Positions 47,413 through 57,284 are shown, numbered from the stretch's first letter. The stretch is DNA of 64,000 nucleotides from Flavivirga amylovorans (GCF_030540875.1 NZ_JAUOEM010000001.1:310001-374000), one strand, 5' to 3'. Made by a program: numbers and translations. The notes: a model not told the origin generated them from the sequence alone.

Positions 47413-47440
47413 AAAACGCCTTGAAATTTCAAGGCGTTTT
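47413..47440. terminator. bidirectional terminator between the queE side and the DUF2911 gene
   Basis: AAAACGCCTTGAAA and TTTCAAGGCGTTTT form a perfect 28-base palindrome with A and T runs on both ends. It can stop + strand transcription from queE and - strand transcription leaving the DUF2911 gene (stop at 47471). Confidence 0.85.
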
Positions 47441-47470
47441 TGTTTAGTAGGGAGAGAAAGTAAATGTAGA

Positions 47471-48016
47471 TTACTTTGTAAAAGGAACTGCAACTCTGGT
47501 CGTTCCCCATCCCAAATGCATATTAATAACACCTCCGTCAGCTTTATTAAAAGCAATAGAGAAGGCTTCTAAAGGTTCTCCTGATGTTACAGGGACTGCC
47601 AAACGAGCCACGTCGTTTGCTTCTTTATAGAAATAAGACCCCCATACGTTTAAATCTTTACTAATAATAACAGTCCATTCTTTGTCTCCTGGAATGGCAT
47701 AAAAAGTATATGTTCCGGCTTTTACAGGCGTATTTCCTAATTTCATGTCTTTATAAAATGTTAATTCTGCAGCTTCATTAGCTCCAAGTCTCCAAACTTT
47801 GCCATTTGGAGCTAGCTCACTAAGCGCTCTTCCTTTAAGTTGAGGTCTGCTGTAAACAATCTTAATAAGTTTATTAGTATTTTTATAACTAGTTGGAAAT
47901 GCTGCTGCATCCATTGGACTTTTGTCTAGCTTAGAAAATTTCTGAGCATCTACATTCGTAGATAATAACATAATAAATGCAAAAGCAATAGTTGTAATAC
48001 ATGTTGATTTCTTCAT
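47471..48016 (-). CDS. exported DUF2911 protein
   Basis: 181 residues. Signal peptide about 1-24 (ending NVDAQ). The mature part matches DUF2911: IKIVYSRPQLKGRALSELAP, GKVWRLGANEAAELTFYKDM, KAGTYTFYAIPGDKEWTVII and the C-terminal NMHLGWGTTRVAVPF. The family is common and often abundant in Bacteroidota, is periplasmic or outer-membrane associated, and has no defined activity. It is a single gene bounded by terminators on both sides. Confidence 0.92.
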   Translation of the reverse strand: MKKSTCITTIAFAFIMLLSTNVDAQKFSKLDKSPMDAAAFPTSYKNTNKLIKIVYSRPQLKGRALSELAPNGKVWRLGANEAAELTFYKDMKLGNTPVKAGTYTFYAIPGDKEWTVIISKDLNVWGSYFYKEANDVARLAVPVTSGEPLEAFSIAFNKADGGVINMHLGWGTTRVAVPFTK

Positions 48017-48122
48017 AATGATTTTTTAAGAATTTGAATGGTTTAAAGATAAATGTAAATTATGTTAAGGTTCTTATAAAAGTCGAAGGCGGATGTTAAA
48101 GTTTGTGTTTTTAGGTAAATAA

Positions 48123-48153
48123 AATAGGGCTATTCGTAATGAATAGCCCTATT
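48123..48153 (-). terminator. terminator downstream of gatB/aspS
   Basis: AATAGGGCTATTC (48123-48135) and GAATAGCCCTATT (48141-48153) form a 13-base-pair stem with a 5-base loop. On the - strand the T-rich TTTATTT follows, so it ends the gatC-gatA-gatB/aspS transcript. Confidence 0.8.
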
Positions 48154-48179
48154 AGGTTATTTTATTAAGGATGTGAAAA

Positions 48180-51100
48180 TTATTTTTTCATCACTTTAAC
48201 ATTCATTTCTTCAACTTTTTTATCTGATAATACAGAAGGTGCACCAAATAATAAATCTTCACTGGTTCCTGTTTTTGGAAATGCCATGACTTCGCGAATA
48301 GAAGCTTTTTTCTCTAATATCATCATGAGTCTATCAACTCCCCAAGCGATACCGCCGTGTGGGGGCGCACCGTAATGGAATGATTTATACATCGTACCAA
48401 CACTTTTAAGCATGGCTTCTTTATTGTAACCCATATTTTTATAGGTGGCTTCCAGAATTTCAGGTTTGTGAGCACGAACAGAGCCACCTCCAATTTCATA
48501 ACCATTTAAGATGAGGTCGTATTGTTGTGCAATAATACTTCCTATCTCTTCTTCTTTCCCATTCATATGCTTATCTATATCATAGATGGCAGGCATAGAG
48601 AATGGGTTATGAGTAAATGTCCAACGGCCTTCGTCTGTTTTTTCAAACATAGGGAAATCTACGACCCATGCAGGCCTTAATTCCTTCGGGTTTATTAAGC
48701 GTAGCATACTCCCCAATTCTTGACGAACAGCATCTAATGCTTTATTTGCTGTGGCATAGTCTGCGGCAGAGAAAAATACAATATCACCAACTTGAGCATT
48801 GGTAGTTTTAATGATACCCGCCGCAATATCTTCACCCAAAAATTTAATGATTGGAGATTGCAAATCGTTTTCATTAACAATAATATATGCTAAACCTCCT
48901 AAACCATGTTGTTGGGCTATGGCAGTTAACTTTTCTATTTGTCCTTTAGATAAACGTTTTTTGCCTTGTTCTTCAGCAGATATTTTAATACATTTTACAA
49001 TACCACCTTCTTCAATAGGTTTGCTAAATACCTGAAAAGTTGTGTCTTTTACAATATCTGTAATGTCCTGTAGTTGTAAGCCGAAACGCAAATCGGGTCT
49101 GTCACAGCCATATTTATCCATGGCCTCTTTATAGGTAATCACTTCAAACGGATGTAAAATCCATTTTTTACCATATATTTTTTTAACAATATCATTGAAC
49201 ATGTTCGTGTTCAAATCTATAATTTGTTGCATACTGGCATAAGCCATTTCTATATCTAACTGCGTAAATTCTGGTTGACGATCACCACGAGAATCTTCAT
49301 CTCTAAAACAGCGAGCAATCTGGAAATATTTTTCGTAACCACTTACCATTAACATTTGCTTGAATTGTTGAGGTGCTTGCGGTAAGGTATAAAATGCTCC
49401 CGCCTGTTTACGTGTTGGTACTATAAATTCCCTAGCACCTTCATCTGTTCCTGCACTTAAAATAGGCGTTTCAATTTCTAAGAAGTTTTGTTCGTCTAAA
49501 ACATCACGAATTAATTTAATCACCTTATGGCGATTAATAATGACTCTACGAACATCGTCATTTCTATGATCTAAATATTTATATTGAAAACGCGTCGTTT
49601 CATTTGTTTTAGTCGCTCTTTTTATTTCGAAAGGAAGTGTTTTAGAAAGGTTTAAAATTTCTAACTGGTATGCTTCCAACTCTATTTTTCCTGTTCTTAA
49701 TGCGGCATTATAATCGTCTTCTTTACGTTGAACAAGTATTCCTGTAACGGTTATAACCGATTCGGGTTTTAATTTTACTAGCTCATCTAAATTAGGAAAT
49801 GATTCTCTGCTTAAACGTACTTGAAATACTTCGTTACTGGAATCTCGTAAATCGATAAAAATAAGTTCTCCATGGTCACGAACACTCGATACCCATCCAG
49901 AAAAAGTAACTTCTTCAGAAATATTTTCTTCAGATATATCTGAAATTAAATGTGTTCTGTATTCGTCTTTGATAACAATGGGAATTTCTGGTAATGTTTC
50001 TTCCTGTATGTTGGCTGGTTGTTGGTTATTGGTTGTTGGTTGCTCATTGACAGTTTGTGAATTCTGCTTTTCCAACCCAGAACCTTGCAATTGGTCAAGA
50101 ATCTCTTCTCGAATTACTTTTCCTGAGGCACCTTTGCCAATAATGCCTATAACTTTACCAACTAATATCCCTGCTTTTCCTTGATTTCCACTTTTAATAT
50201 CGTTAGCAACAGCTTCGTTTTCAGAAATCACCTTTTTAATAGCCTCATCGATTTGAGATTGAGAGATCGTATTATCCTCAAAATATTTATTGTAATCGAA
50301 ATCTCTGTCTTTTAGATACGATGTAATGGCATTTTGAACTAATACAGATGTTATTTTTTCATCTCTAAACAGTTCGAAAATTTCAATAAGGTGTTCAACC
50401 CTGTGAATATCTGCATAGTCATCTGCCCCAATATTATTTACTAGTGTTTTAGCAACAAAAGAAGGGTCTTTTAGCTTGTTATTTATAGCAATAAAAGTTT
50501 CAGAACGTAATGAATCTGCCGTAAAAAATTTGGCATCTTGCGGTAACACGCCACCTTTTATCAGAATCGATTCCACAGCAAAAGGAAGGGCGCTGGTGTC
50601 CACCTGGATGGAATCTACAACATCTTTAATAGAAACAAAAGGTAAATCTGGTTCTGAAATAAAACGATAGTCTGCTTCAAACTCTTTTTTACGCATTGTT
50701 TTGGTTTGCTTTAATTCGGCATCCCATAAAACAGTAGTTTGATCTGGTCGAAACTCTTTGTGTTCGATATAATAGTTGAATTGTTTTTCAACTTCTTCTT
50801 TTAAAGCCTCTACCATAAACTTAAACGAGTTTAAGTTTTTTATCTCGGTACGCGGATTTAAATTATAATCACGTTTTTTACGAAGTGATACAGAAACATC
50901 CGATTTAAATTCTCCTTTTTCAAGGTTAGCTTCAGATATTTTTAGATTCTGAACAATACGTTGTATGTACTGTGCATAAGTTGAAGCATCTTCAATATGA
51001 CGAATGCACGGTTCGGTTACAATTTCAATAAGAGGCACACCGGCTTTGTTAAAATCGACTAATGATGTCGTTTTCTCATGCATCAGTTTAGCGGCATCTT

Positions 51101-51515
51101 CCTCAATATGTACCTGGGTTAAATTAACGGTAAATTGAGATCCATCATTTCTAAAGCAAGACACTTGCCCATCTGGTATAACGGGATTGTGAAACTGTGT
51201 GATTTGAATATTCTTTGGGTTATCTGGATATTCGTAATGTTTTCTGTCCCAAGAAATCACTTCATTTTCAAAAGATGATTTTACAGCCTTTCCAAAATAA
51301 ATAGCTTTGTTTATAGCCTCTTTATTAATTGCGGGTAAAATACCCATTTGTCCTGTACAGACAGAACATATATTTTCATTTGGTGTTTCTATTTCTTGAT
51401 TTGGGCAAGAACAAAACAACTTGGTTTTGGTATTTAATCGAACGTGTGTTTCCAGTCCGATTACCAATTCTAATTCGTGGGCTTTTAAAGCCGCGTCTAA
51501 TTGTTCCAGTTCCAT
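48180..51515 (-). CDS. gatB/aspS: bifunctional GatB amidotransferase subunit / aspartyl-tRNA synthetase
   Basis: 1111 residues, a fusion. Residues 1-490 are GatB: the kinase-like core with LELVIGLETHVRLNTKTKLF, zinc ligands C35, C37, C50 and C53, and the tRNA-binding YqeY-like tail with GKVIGIIGKGASGKVIREEI. Residues about 495-520 are a low-complexity linker (Q, N, T, P). Residues about 525-1111 are bacterial-type AspRS: anticodon OB-fold VTFSGWVSSVRDHGELIFID, motif 2 CFRDEDSRGDRQPEFTQLDI, a GAD insertion, and motif 3 GGIAWGVDRLMMIL. GatB transfers ammonia onto Asp/Glu-tRNA after phosphorylation; AspRS makes Asp-tRNA. The fusion would hand Asp-tRNA(Asn) directly to the amidase. Such fusions are annotated in some Flavobacteriaceae. 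Start overlaps the gatA stop by one base. Confidence 0.95.
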   Translation of the reverse strand: MELEQLDAALKAHELELVIGLETHVRLNTKTKLFCSCPNQEIETPNENICSVCTGQMGILPAINKEAINKAIYFGKAVKSSFENEVISWDRKHYEYPDNPKNIQITQFHNPVIPDGQVSCFRNDGSQFTVNLTQVHIEEDAAKLMHEKTTSLVDFNKAGVPLIEIVTEPCIRHIEDASTYAQYIQRIVQNLKISEANLEKGEFKSDVSVSLRKKRDYNLNPRTEIKNLNSFKFMVEALKEEVEKQFNYYIEHKEFRPDQTTVLWDAELKQTKTMRKKEFEADYRFISEPDLPFVSIKDVVDSIQVDTSALPFAVESILIKGGVLPQDAKFFTADSLRSETFIAINNKLKDPSFVAKTLVNNIGADDYADIHRVEHLIEIFELFRDEKITSVLVQNAITSYLKDRDFDYNKYFEDNTISQSQIDEAIKKVISENEAVANDIKSGNQGKAGILVGKVIGIIGKGASGKVIREEILDQLQGSGLEKQNSQTVNEQPTTNNQQPANIQEETLPEIPIVIKDEYRTHLISDISEENISEEVTFSGWVSSVRDHGELIFIDLRDSSNEVFQVRLSRESFPNLDELVKLKPESVITVTGILVQRKEDDYNAALRTGKIELEAYQLEILNLSKTLPFEIKRATKTNETTRFQYKYLDHRNDDVRRVIINRHKVIKLIRDVLDEQNFLEIETPILSAGTDEGAREFIVPTRKQAGAFYTLPQAPQQFKQMLMVSGYEKYFQIARCFRDEDSRGDRQPEFTQLDIEMAYASMQQIIDLNTNMFNDIVKKIYGKKWILHPFEVITYKEAMDKYGCDRPDLRFGLQLQDITDIVKDTTFQVFSKPIEEGGIVKCIKISAEEQGKKRLSKGQIEKLTAIAQQHGLGGLAYIIVNENDLQSPIIKFLGEDIAAGIIKTTNAQVGDIVFFSAADYATANKALDAVRQELGSMLRLINPKELRPAWVVDFPMFEKTDEGRWTFTHNPFSMPAIYDIDKHMNGKEEEIGSIIAQQYDLILNGYEIGGGSVRAHKPEILEATYKNMGYNKEAMLKSVGTMYKSFHYGAPPHGGIAWGVDRLMMILEKKASIREVMAFPKTGTSEDLLFGAPSVLSDKKVEEMNVKVMKK

Positions 51516-52915
51516 TATATCGTATCTTTTAAGAAGTTAGCAAACTTCAAAACGAGTTCGTCATTATTTTTTGCTGCCGTAACCTGCAATCCTGTTTCTG
51601 TTCCTTGAGGAACTGTTAAGGTAGGTAATTGCCCTAAGCTAAAACCTACCGTGTAAGCATCAGATAAGTACATGGCCAAAGGATCTTTTAAACTATCTCC
51701 AATTTTAGGAGGTGTACTTGGTGTAACTGGGGATAAGATGATATTTACTTCTTCAAAATCCTTTTCAAAATTTTCGGAAATAGCATCTCTTAAAGCAAGT
51801 CCTTTTAAATAGATCTCATCAGAAAACCCTTGAGATAATACTTGGTTGCCACCAACTATTCTACGTTTGGTTTCTTCTGAGAATTTCTCAGATCGTGTTA
51901 CAGCGTAAGATTCCTTTAGGTCTTTATCATCAATACGATCTCCATAATTGGTACCATCTAAACGAGATAGATTAGAAGCTGTTTCAGCCATAGCTAAAGT
52001 ATAATAAGTAGAAACCAGAATATCAGATTTGAAAAAATCTAATTCTTTTACTTGTATCCCTTTTGCTTTTATTTTTTCAATAGATGCTAAAAAATCATTT
52101 TTAATCTGTGCATCAATCGCTTCGCTTTCAATAAAGTTTTTAAAATAACCAACGGTTTTAATATCGCTTGTATTTAAAATATTTGATTCTTCAATGGTTT
52201 CAGACGTATAAGTTGTTTGATCTTTCGTGTCTTTTCCACTCATGGCATTTAAGACAATGCGAATATCTTCAACAGATTTGGCTAAAGGGCCAACACAATC
52301 TGTTGATGAAGCATAAGCCATTAAACCGTAACGAGAAATACGCCCGTAAGTTGGTTTTAACCCATATATGTTATTGTAACCTGCTGGTTGACGAACAGAA
52401 CCACCTGTATCACCACCAATAGAAAAAACGGTATAATCTTTAGCAACGTTTACAGCAGAACCTCCACTAGAACCTCCACCAACTAATTCTGGATTTACGG
52501 CATTTTTTACAGCCCCAAAAATGGTGTTTTCACTAGATGAACCATGACCAAAACTATCACAGTTTTCTTTTACAATAGGTATGGCACCTGCATCTAATAA
52601 TTTTTGAATGGCTGTGGCTGTATATGCTGATTTATATTTTTTAAGTAAATCTGAACTTGCCGTTGCATAAGTGCCTTGTAGCATGTATACATCTTTAATA
52701 CCAAATGGAATACCTTCCAGCAAACCAATAGTTTCACCGTTTGCGATTTTGGTATCTACTTTGGCAGCTTGTTCTAAAGCTACATCTGTTAATAAAGAAT
52801 TCACGGTGTTGTGCGTATTGTCTTTAAGTAAGTTTAGTTTTTCTTGCACCAAGTCGACACAAGAAATTGTTTTGTCTATCAATTGCTGATGGATATGTTG
52901 TATCTGAGATTTCAT
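51515..52915 (-). CDS. gatA: aspartyl/glutamyl-tRNA amidotransferase subunit A
   Basis: GatA is the glutaminase of GatCAB and releases ammonia for GatB. The 466-residue product is full length and has the amidase-signature Ser-cisSer-Lys triad: Lys74 in GIPFGIKDVYML, the cis-Ser in GGGSSGGSAVNVA (146-158) and nucleophile Ser173 in GGDTGGSVRQPAG. The C-terminal part has SPVTPSTPPKIG and LPTLTVPQG. It is the middle gene of a tight - strand operon, 3 bases after gatC and overlapping gatB by one base. Confidence 0.97.
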   Translation of the reverse strand: MKSQIQHIHQQLIDKTISCVDLVQEKLNLLKDNTHNTVNSLLTDVALEQAAKVDTKIANGETIGLLEGIPFGIKDVYMLQGTYATASSDLLKKYKSAYTATAIQKLLDAGAIPIVKENCDSFGHGSSSENTIFGAVKNAVNPELVGGGSSGGSAVNVAKDYTVFSIGGDTGGSVRQPAGYNNIYGLKPTYGRISRYGLMAYASSTDCVGPLAKSVEDIRIVLNAMSGKDTKDQTTYTSETIEESNILNTSDIKTVGYFKNFIESEAIDAQIKNDFLASIEKIKAKGIQVKELDFFKSDILVSTYYTLAMAETASNLSRLDGTNYGDRIDDKDLKESYAVTRSEKFSEETKRRIVGGNQVLSQGFSDEIYLKGLALRDAISENFEKDFEEVNIILSPVTPSTPPKIGDSLKDPLAMYLSDAYTVGFSLGQLPTLTVPQGTETGLQVTAAKNNDELVLKFANFLKDTI

Positions 52916-52918
52916 AAT

Positions 52919-53188
52919 TTATGCATCTATTACTTTAGAAACTACTAAATAGCCATCTTTCTCTTTCGGGAAATTGTCTTTAATAATTTGCTTTTCTACA
53001 GTAGAACTTTCAATTACAACATCATCTCTCAAATTATCTAAAGACACACAATTATTATGATTATTATTAAAGGGATTATTATTTGTTGTTTGTGCATTCT
53101 TAATAACGTCAAATAATCTGTTTACAGCCTCAGAAGGTTGTGCGCCTTTAATACTCGACAATACGTCGACTGTCATAATTTTACTCAT
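52919..53188 (-). CDS. gatC: divergent GatC (aspartyl/glutamyl-tRNA amidotransferase subunit C)
   Basis: 89 residues, immediately upstream of gatA. The last 38 residues match the GatC tail: NLRDDVVIESSTVEKQIIKD, then NFPKEKDGYLVVSKVID, equivalent to the usual LREDxVxxSLxxxxxLxNAPxxxxGYFxVPKVI. Residues about 18-31 fit the second GatC helix. The normal first helix (IAxLARLxLxxEE) is missing and is replaced by MSKIMTVDVLSSIKGAQP. The middle loop is Asn-rich: TTNNNPFNNNHNNC. GatC in this position is expected to stabilise GatA-GatB. Called from the C-terminal match and gene order; the N-terminal part is unlike any GatC I know. Confidence 0.8.
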   Translation of the reverse strand: MSKIMTVDVLSSIKGAQPSEAVNRLFDVIKNAQTTNNNPFNNNHNNCVSLDNLRDDVVIESSTVEKQIIKDNFPKEKDGYLVVSKVIDA

Positions 53189-53209
53189 GGTTTTATTTAT
53201 TAGATTAAC

Positions 53210-53235
53210 AAAAAAAACCTTCCGAATTCGGAAGG
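53210..53235 (-). terminator. attenuator terminator of the gatCAB/aspS leader
   Basis: On the - strand CCTTCC-GAATTC-GGAAGG (53235 down to 53218) is a perfect palindrome. AAAG before it and TTTT after it can lengthen the stem, and eight T follow (53217-53210). It lies between the leader peptide and the gatC start, 21 bases before the latter, so it must be read through for the operon to be expressed. Its left arm CCTTCC is also complementary to GGAAGGGAAGG upstream (53269-53259). Confidence 0.85.
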
Positions 53236-53258
53236 CTTTATATATTTTTAAACAATAA

Positions 53259-53269
53259 CCTTCCCTTCC
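53259..53269 (-). promoter_or_regulatory. antiterminator strand of the gatCAB/aspS leader
   Basis: GGAAGGGAAGG on the - strand starts within the leader-peptide stop codon and offers two overlapping registers of GGAAGG. Either can pair with CCTTCC of the terminator (53235-53230); the register nearer the terminator extends to GGAAGGTT with AGCCTTCC (8 pairs, one G-U). It is placed where a ribosome resting on the stop codon would cover it. Directly after it, TTATTGTT (53258-53251) is complementary to AACAATAA inside the leader-peptide Asn codons. Confidence 0.75.
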
Positions 53270-53316
53270 TAAAAATTAGGATTATTGAAATTATTATTGT
53301 TATTATTTCTTATCAT
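53269..53316 (-). CDS. asparagine-rich leader peptide of the gatCAB/aspS operon
   Basis: Fifteen codons and a TAG: MIRNNNNNNFNNPNF. Nine of 15 residues are Asn, six in a row (codons 4-9, AAT AAT AAC AAT AAT AAT). A -7 promoter element lies 17 bases upstream, an antiterminator strand overlaps the stop codon and a terminator follows. This is the layout of leader peptides such as those of his and trp operons, here with the codon of the amino acid whose charged tRNA the operon makes. A ribosome starved of Asn-tRNA would stall in the run and leave the antiterminator free. The function is inferred; the sequence elements are seen directly. Confidence 0.82.
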   Translation of the reverse strand: MIRNNNNNNFNNPNF

Positions 53317-53333
53317 AAGACTTGTTCTGTTGC

Positions 53334-53341
53334 CAAATATA
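53334..53341 (-). promoter_or_regulatory. -7 promoter element of the gatCAB/aspS operon
   Basis: On the - strand TATATTTG fits TAnnTTTG exactly and ends 17 bases before the leader-peptide ATG, predicting a 5' end about 10 bases before that codon. No clear -33 TTG at the usual distance. Confidence 0.55.
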
Positions 53342-53866
53342 TATAGAATAAATTTACTAAACATCATTTTTACTCATCTTATATTTTTATTGTCAAATTA
53401 ATAAAAAACTTAAAATTTATTTATTAGTTCTACAATAATTATTCATTTAGGCGTCATTCTTTATAGAATATTTTGTTGTTCAATGATTGAAAATTCTATG
53501 AAATCAATCATTTTAATATTTCTGTTTTTGATCATTATTGAATACTTTTGTCTCCATATTTCTTAATAATATGACCCCAATCTTCTCAATAAATTTTAAT
53601 ACTCCAAAAACCAGTTTAAAAGGCAGTTTTTTTGTTAAATACATTGTGCTTTTTATTTTTTTGGTAAATAGAAGCGCTAACTTTGGTTTAAAATCTCGCT
53701 CCTATTGAACTTTGAGTTTTTATCTAAAATTCAAAAGATAAAAATAAGTTAAAATCTAATTTAAGGTGCTTTTTAAGCGATTTAAGACGTTTTTAAGTAA
53801 TTAACAATTTGTTGATAATTATTGTATAAAGTCTCTAGAATGCTTTTTAAAGGTAGGTTGATTTTG
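53342..53866. other. AT-rich gap between divergent gatC and gyrB promoters
   Basis: About 525 bases, very AT-rich, with no gene I can support. Both flanks hold promoters (gatCAB leader on the - strand, gyrB on the + strand). A 27-codon hydrophobic frame at 53483-53566 is considered in the rejected list. No dense cluster of DnaA-box-like sequences was noticed, so I do not call an origin although gyrB is adjacent. Confidence 0.5.
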
Positions 53867-53874
53867 TATCTTTG
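53867..53874 (+). promoter_or_regulatory. -7 promoter element of gyrB
   Basis: TATCTTTG matches TAnnTTTG exactly; predicted 5' end near 53881, giving a leader of about 64 bases that begins with the hairpin at 53889-53914. Confidence 0.55.
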
Positions 53875-53888
53875 TTAGTACCCAAAAG

Positions 53889-53914
53889 AATGATGCACTA
53901 GCGTCATTTTTTTT
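53889..53914 (+). promoter_or_regulatory. terminator-like hairpin in the gyrB leader
   Basis: AATGATGC (53889-53896) pairs with GCGTCATT (53901-53908) with one G-U pair and a 4-base loop ACTA, followed by an eight-T run (53907-53914). It lies about 8 bases from the predicted 5' end and 30 bases before the gyrB ATG. Structure seen; attenuation or mRNA-stabilising role inferred. Confidence 0.6.
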
Positions 53915-53935
53915 GTAATATAAGACAAAATTTAA

Positions 53936-55894
<1,959 letters not shown>

Positions 55895-55915
55895 ATAATT
55901 TAAATACAATTTTTT

Positions 55916-55952
55916 AAAAGCCTTGATATTATTAATATTAAGGCTTTTTTTT
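55916..55952 (+). terminator. intrinsic terminator after gyrB
   Basis: AAAAGCCTT (55916-55924) pairs with AAGGCTTTT (55940-55948) with additional A-T pairs inside and a T-run of eight. Confidence 0.85.
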
Positions 55953-55994
55953 ATTTAAAAATATCGTTGAAATGCAATTTTTAACGATAAAAAG

Positions 55995-56024
55995 TTGTTT
56001 TGTATGGTTTTTTTTATACTTTTG
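55995..56024 (+). promoter_or_regulatory. promoter of the DUF6588 gene
   Basis: TTG at 55995-55997 and TACTTTTG at 56017-56024 fit the -33 and -7 consensus with a 19-base spacer, the best-spaced pair in the window. The start codon is 23 bases downstream. Confidence 0.65.
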
Positions 56025-56046
56025 TTTCAATCAAATTTAGAAAAGA

Positions 56047-57057
56047 ATGAAAAAGTTAACCTTATTTATGCTGTTGTGTTTAGCAGCAATTAATTCAAAT
56101 GCCCAGGAGTTGGAAAATATTTTACTTGCTTCTAGGGATGATGCAAACAAAATAACTGAAGCCTATATTAGTCCTGCTATGAAAGGATTGATTTATGGTA
56201 TGAATAGTGGATGGTATCATACCGCTAAAGTTCATAAAAAGTTAGGCTTTGATGTTACAATCGGCTTTAATGCTTCTATGGTGCCATCAGAAGATGAAAT
56301 CATGACCTTTGCTAATTTAGGATTGTCTAATAATATAACGTTTTCATCTCCAACAAGTCCAACAGTTGCTGGATCTGGTGACGGAGCTCAAGCTAGTATT
56401 ACTCAAACTTATAACGGACAAAGTATTTCAGCGGAATTGTTAGCCTTGCCTGATGGTATTAGTGAAGACTTACCTTTAAATGCAGTTCCTACACCTTCAA
56501 TACAGTTAAGTGTCGGGTTACCTTATAAATTTGATGTTATGTTACGTGTGGTTCCAGAAGTAGGAGACGACGATGTAAAAGGTAAACTGTTTGGAGTTGG
56601 GCTTAAAAAAGAAATAACAAGTATTTTAGGACCTTTAGATAAATTGCCTTTACATGTATCTTTATTAGCAGCTTATACGTCTATGAATGTTAATTATGCT
56701 ATGGATCAAAATACGTTTTCTGGACAAAATCAAAATGCAGAGTTTAAGTTAAACTCATTCACAGCTCAAGCTATAGCTTCTTTAAATTTTCCAATTATAA
56801 ATGTTTACGGAGGTATAGGTTATACTGGAGGGAACTCGACTTTAAAAATGTTAGGTACTTACCAACTTGAATATACTGCGGGTTCTAATTCGATAACTGA
56901 AGAAATAGTAGATCCTATAGACTTAGATTTTGATGCTGGAGGTATGAGGGCTACATTAGGTGTAAGACTAAGTCTTGGCTTCTTTAAGCTTTTTGCAGAT
57001 TATACATTACAAGAGTATAATACATTATCTGCAGGAATGGCATTCAGTTTTAGATAA
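56047..57057 (+). CDS. exported DUF6588 protein, probable outer-membrane beta-barrel
   Basis: 336 residues. Signal peptide about 1-19 (MKKLTLFMLLCLAAINSNAQ). The mature start ELENILLASRDDANKITEAY and MKGLIYGMNSGWYHTAKVHK are the DUF6588 opening. Later segments alternate hydrophobic and polar residues and contain VYGGIGYTGGNSTLKML, GMRATLGVRLSLGFFKLFAD and a final aromatic residue followed by Arg (AFSFR), as in outer-membrane barrels. Function unknown; widespread in flavobacteria. Monocistronic, with its own promoter and terminator. Confidence 0.85.
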   Translation: MKKLTLFMLLCLAAINSNAQELENILLASRDDANKITEAYISPAMKGLIYGMNSGWYHTAKVHKKLGFDVTIGFNASMVPSEDEIMTFANLGLSNNITFSSPTSPTVAGSGDGAQASITQTYNGQSISAELLALPDGISEDLPLNAVPTPSIQLSVGLPYKFDVMLRVVPEVGDDDVKGKLFGVGLKKEITSILGPLDKLPLHVSLLAAYTSMNVNYAMDQNTFSGQNQNAEFKLNSFTAQAIASLNFPIINVYGGIGYTGGNSTLKMLGTYQLEYTAGSNSITEEIVDPIDLDFDAGGMRATLGVRLSLGFFKLFADYTLQEYNTLSAGMAFSFR

Positions 57058-57115
57058 AAATTAAAAAAAAGACATTTAGTTTTAGTTAGTTTATATTTTA
57101 GTTTATTAGTTTAAG

Positions 57116-57146
57116 AAGTACAAGATTTAATCTTGTACTTTTTTTA
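57116..57146 (+). terminator. intrinsic terminator after the DUF6588 gene
   Basis: AAGTACAAGATT (57116-57127) and AATCTTGTACTT (57129-57140) are exact inverted copies followed by seven T. Confidence 0.88.
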
Positions 57147-57284
57147 TTTAGAGTATATTAATTTGTAATTTAGCATGATCGAAATCATATAATTTAGGTC
57201 ATTAAATTGTGAGATTTGTGTCAGTAAAATTCCGTCAAAAAGAAATAGTCAAAAAGTTACAAATAACAATAAAATTAATAATAC

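Noticed and set aside
53210-53235. Reading the hairpin before gatC as the terminator of a separate upstream gene
   Set aside because: No upstream - strand gene exists other than the leader peptide, and the T-run orientation points toward gatC, so an attenuator is the simpler reading.
53483-53566. 27-codon hydrophobic frame in the gatC-gyrB gap (MIENSMKSIILIF...)
   Set aside because: Too short, no exact promoter element, and hydrophobic frames arise easily in AT-rich DNA.
53342-53866. Chromosome origin next to gyrB
   Set aside because: No dnaA, dnaN or recF nearby and no obvious DnaA-box cluster; gyrB alone is not evidence.
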